From the NCBI GenBank assembly GCA_916613615.1, contig OU744721.1:53764747-53828746 (forward strand): a stretch of 64,000 bases of DNA, written 5' to 3'. Of this stretch, positions 60,977 to 64,000 are shown piece by piece (positions within the stretch are counted from its first letter, which is position 1; the number at the start of each line of letters is the position of its first letter). Origin of the DNA: Steromphala cineraria. Taxonomy: Eukaryota; Mollusca; Gastropoda; Trochida; Trochidae. Below the pieces are notes generated by a model. The model was not told the origin of the DNA, ran no database searches, and saw only the letters and a program-made list of their open reading frames with translations. The position numbers and the translations under genes are program-made.

Positions 60977-61507
60977 GATTTGTAAAGACGAATATAAATA
61001 ATTATTGGGTTCATTTTTTTCTGACGGATGCTCTACAAAATACGGTAATACAACATTTCGTTCATTTAGTGTCATGTTATGTGATAATGATACTCGCCGG
61101 AGACAAAATGCTTAACGTATCTGAATAAAAACGTTATTAGACGATAAATTTAATTATGAATATTCTAATTCTGCTCTTATGGTTCGAATATGATTAGCTT
61201 ACATAATTCATCATAAGCTTTTATTGAAGAAGAGTTTACACTGACCTGCTACACAGTGAAACTAATTTATATGAGTTCTTAAGCGAACGCTTTATTTTCA
61301 TAGCCGAATGGAAATGTAATATATTCATTATTCCTACCATAAACTTTTACCGTGAATAGCAATAGGTCATATATTTAGAAATTATAAGCCGGCTTTAATA
61401 TTCAAATTGATATCGAAGGTTACCTAGTGTGGATTTCTACATTGCATTAGCAGTTTCAGGCAATCAGATATATATATATATAATGTTTCAAAGAGTAAAA
61501 CACTATA
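60977..61507. other. Unassigned AT-rich DNA
   Basis: Nothing recognised apart from a short (TA)n run near 61470. Confidence 0.4.
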
Positions 61508-61509
61508 TA

Positions 61510-62127
61510 CAGCTGCGTATATCTAGTTTGTTCACTTGCTTGTGTATCGTAGTGCAAATATCATGTAATTTGGGTTTCGTTTTGACGTCCATAAAATAAT
61601 TCCAGGACCACTTACAAAGGATCATAAATTGTCCATCTGTATAATAACCATTTCCAAACAATATTTCGGTATCGTTTCGTTACTGGTGCTGAATGTCTAT
61701 ATTTGGCATGGTTAAATAGACCGATGGGGTCATATTTGTGAAATTCGAATTTTCTTAAATTTCGATTAAAATAATCCATGTAAAATGTGTAGGGAAAAAA
61801 TCAGCACAGTTACATTGCTTTAGTGCATATGAATAAGATCTAAAGCTATTGATCACTTATGAAGGGTTTTGTAGAGCAAATTAGAAAACATTGTTTTCGA
61901 AATTTCGACCCCTGGTCACTTCAACTACCTGCCAAATTTGTTGCGGTTATCTGTTAGGTATGATATACGAATATGTTAATGCAAACTGAATTTTAAGTTA
62001 TGCAGTGAAATTTCAACATTATTGGTTTCGTTTTCGCAATGTTAAGATGTCTCGAAGACATTCCAAATTGCATGATATTTGCACTAGCATGCAAGGTAAG
62101 TGAACAAACTTATAAGATACGCAGCTG
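61510..62127. mobile_element. 618-bp TA-flanked element with long imperfect TIRs
   Basis: TA then CAGCTGCGTAT at 61510 pairs with ATACGCAGCTG then TA ending at 62127. Complementarity extends inward for about 65-75 bp (AGTTTGTTCACTT, TAGTGCAAATATCATG, AATTTGG in both arms) with substitutions. The interior is AT-rich with no frame of note. TA flanks suggest a Tc1/mariner-type non-autonomous element, although the flanking DNA is itself TA-rich, which weakens the target-duplication reading. Confidence 0.82.
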
Positions 62128-62784
62128 TATATATATATTTATTGGAAAAGGATACCTGAGAGCATAATCACAAACTTTATGGAAAGCGTGAGAAGCTTGC
62201 TAAGTGAAGAGTCTTTAAAAGCACAAACCATTTAATTGGATGATTTATGATTGTAGCGTTGTGCTTCTTGCTATTATATGTCACTTTTGGCTTTCTAAAG
62301 AAGTGAATTGCCTCAACTGTAATTTACACATAAATTTTCCTTACATAAGTAATGGTGTGAAAACTTTATTGACATTTCATGACATTGCAAAGGACGTTCT
62401 TTCCTTTATGTGATCGTTAGATATTCATCCCTGAACTTTGTATCTTCATAAATATGTATTGGAGTTCAAACACGCCGGTTAAGCTATGAAACGATGTTAT
62501 AAAAGTTCAAAGTCATTCAACGTACGTATAAGAAAGGACCCAAAAATGTGATTTATCATAATCGTTCGCTACACTCAATTTAGCAAATCTTTCCACCTTT
62601 GCTCACGTACTTGATGAGTGATAAGTTGCAGTTTTTCTCCCACATATACGATAGGCATGATCAAGGTCAAGTGAAGTGCCACAATGTGCCATACGTTAAA
62701 TACCTAAACACAGAAACTTCAAATATCATCTTGTGAATATCACATAAGAATAACAAGACAGTACTCCAAAAAGATTTCGATATT
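62128..62784. other. Unassigned DNA
   Basis: Nothing recognised. Confidence 0.4.
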
Positions 62785-63139
62785 TCAAAGGAGCACGTTT
62801 TTAGGGGGAATATAAGGTGATGTCAGGAAAATGAAAATTATTGGTTATTGAAAGATTACATATTTCAACTAAATGGAGCAGTTATAATTTAGAAATATAA
62901 CGTAAAGTTTAGCCATGCGATTGCTTTTTCTTACACAAAATGAATTAAAGGTGTTCACACAAAATGGCTGCCAATGGAATTTATGTGAATCTTCATACTC
63001 TGTCCTCTGACCATGGATGATTGGCTTGTGTAATAAGAGTTTTGACACTGTCAAAATAATACATTTAGCATTAACTTACAATTATGAGTGAAAAATGTAA
63101 AATATAAACTTATCAAAAAACGTGCTACTGCCTCTTTAA
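62785..63139 (-). mobile_element. TTAA-flanked MITE, copy 6 (reverse, end deleted)
   Basis: Same orientation as copy 5. The left end reads AAAGGAGCACGTTTTTAG, missing about six bases of GGCAGT, and its flank is TCAA rather than TTAA. The right end CGTGCTACTGCCTCT plus TTAA is intact. Contains CACAAAATGGCTGCCAAT, with the CpG of the box mutated. Minus frames 62869-63054 and 63051-63395 are repeat-derived in part. Confidence 0.9.
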
Positions 63140-64000
63140 ACTTAAAATAAGATTTACATGTTGAATCATACCGATTGTCGTTCTTGAAGTAAGAAGAAAG
63201 AATAACGAATACTGTTTTATGGCTATCCAACTTCTTTAATCTGAATATGACGTTATGAAATAGATTCATATATAGAGAAATATATGAGACAATGACGTTG
63301 TCAAACAAGTAATACATGAGACAAATTTTGCAGTTTATTTGGTTAAAAAAGTTAAAATTTGAAAGGGATTTGGAATATTTGAGCTGTTTACACAAATGAT
63401 ATGTTTATGTACAAATGCCAGATTTGAGGGATACACACTCAGTGTTTACATAGTTGATGATGTTTATTTACCAAAGGGGTATTTCAAAATAATCTTCATG
63501 TAGTTACCTTCATTGAAAAGAGCAATTTCAAGTTTGACGAAGTTACTTTAACTAAATCACAATGTGTATTGTTGTGAAGTGATTCAAATGGCAATTCAAT
63601 ATCGACGTAGAGAGGCGGTCATGTTAACAATCGTCTTTGATATGTCATTTCCCTATATCGTACATACTAAAGAAAAGTTATCTAACGATGTTATAACGTT
63701 AATATTGATAGTACATTTATAACTTATATAACCTATACGTTACAAATTTTGTAATAATTTAAAGATTTTTTAACATATATAATGAAACTTCTAAAAGCTA
63801 CTTGGCGTCCCACAGGGTGATCGTATTACTCCCGTTGTTTTTCTAATGTGTCCTGACGTCAATACACTAAGGTCACCGGGGTATTCAATATCATGTTAAT
63901 AAGGAAATGTATGTAAAATATGTCTGTGAACTCACAATGTACAGGTTTGTCTGCCTTAGTTTTGCAAAACTGTGACATGTTCAGGAGAATTATTTGAGCA
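63140..64000. other. Unassigned AT-rich DNA to window end
   Basis: No gene recognised. TGACGTCA lies at 63854-63861. Confidence 0.45.

Overview
The window is animal nuclear DNA: AT-rich, almost entirely non-coding, with one convincing protein-coding exon in 64 kb and abundant degraded transposable elements (MITE-like DNA elements, LINE 3' ends, SINE fragments, tandem minisatellites). The gene and the repeat content suit a bilaterian invertebrate, possibly a marine lophotrochozoan such as a mollusc. That placement is an inference from the overall style of the sequence; I identified no taxon-specific marker.

Layout. At 0.8-1.2 kb lies a 335-bp inverted-repeat element with a 9-bp target duplication. 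At 6.4-7.1 kb, minus strand, is the coding exon of a Dimmed/MIST1-type (BHLHA15) bHLH transcription factor, preceded by a good splice acceptor, so at least one upstream 5' exon lies at higher coordinates and was not located. From 7.2 to 23 kb there is intron or intergenic DNA with tandem repeats at 14.3, 17.7-18.2 and 21.6-22.1 kb. A CpG-rich stretch with CRE and CCAAT motifs lies at 23.65-24.31 kb, followed by a long (CT)n tract. A second GC-richer patch with a TATA box lies at 28.2-28.9 kb. From 34 kb onward transposon debris dominates. It includes six copies of a ~350-bp TTAA-flanked MITE (34.2, 43.2, 49.3, 57.1, 60.6, 62.8 kb), a SINE-like unit at 36 kb, an inverted duplication with divergent TATA boxes at 36.8-37.3 kb, a 1304-bp TA-flanked element with perfect 27-bp ends at 37.8-39.1 kb, a near-perfect foldback at 46.0-46.2 kb, two LINE C-terminal relics (54.1 and 58.2 kb), a cluster of three short TIR elements at 55.5-56.8 kb, and a 618-bp TA-flanked element at 61.5-62.1 kb.

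Function. The bHLH factor is the only gene whose role can be named: a neuroendocrine/secretory-cell regulator by family. Regulatory motif clusters (a DR1 nuclear-receptor element, CLEAR-type E-boxes, NRF1 palindromes, CREs) are reported as sequence matches only. The most informative local structures are two insertion histories that can be read directly: a transposon inserted into one copy of a duplicated segment whose sister copy keeps the near-empty site, and a truncated LINE inserted into a 283-bp repeat array with a 15-bp target duplication. No CRISPR array, operon, rRNA, intact tRNA or intact transposase was found.
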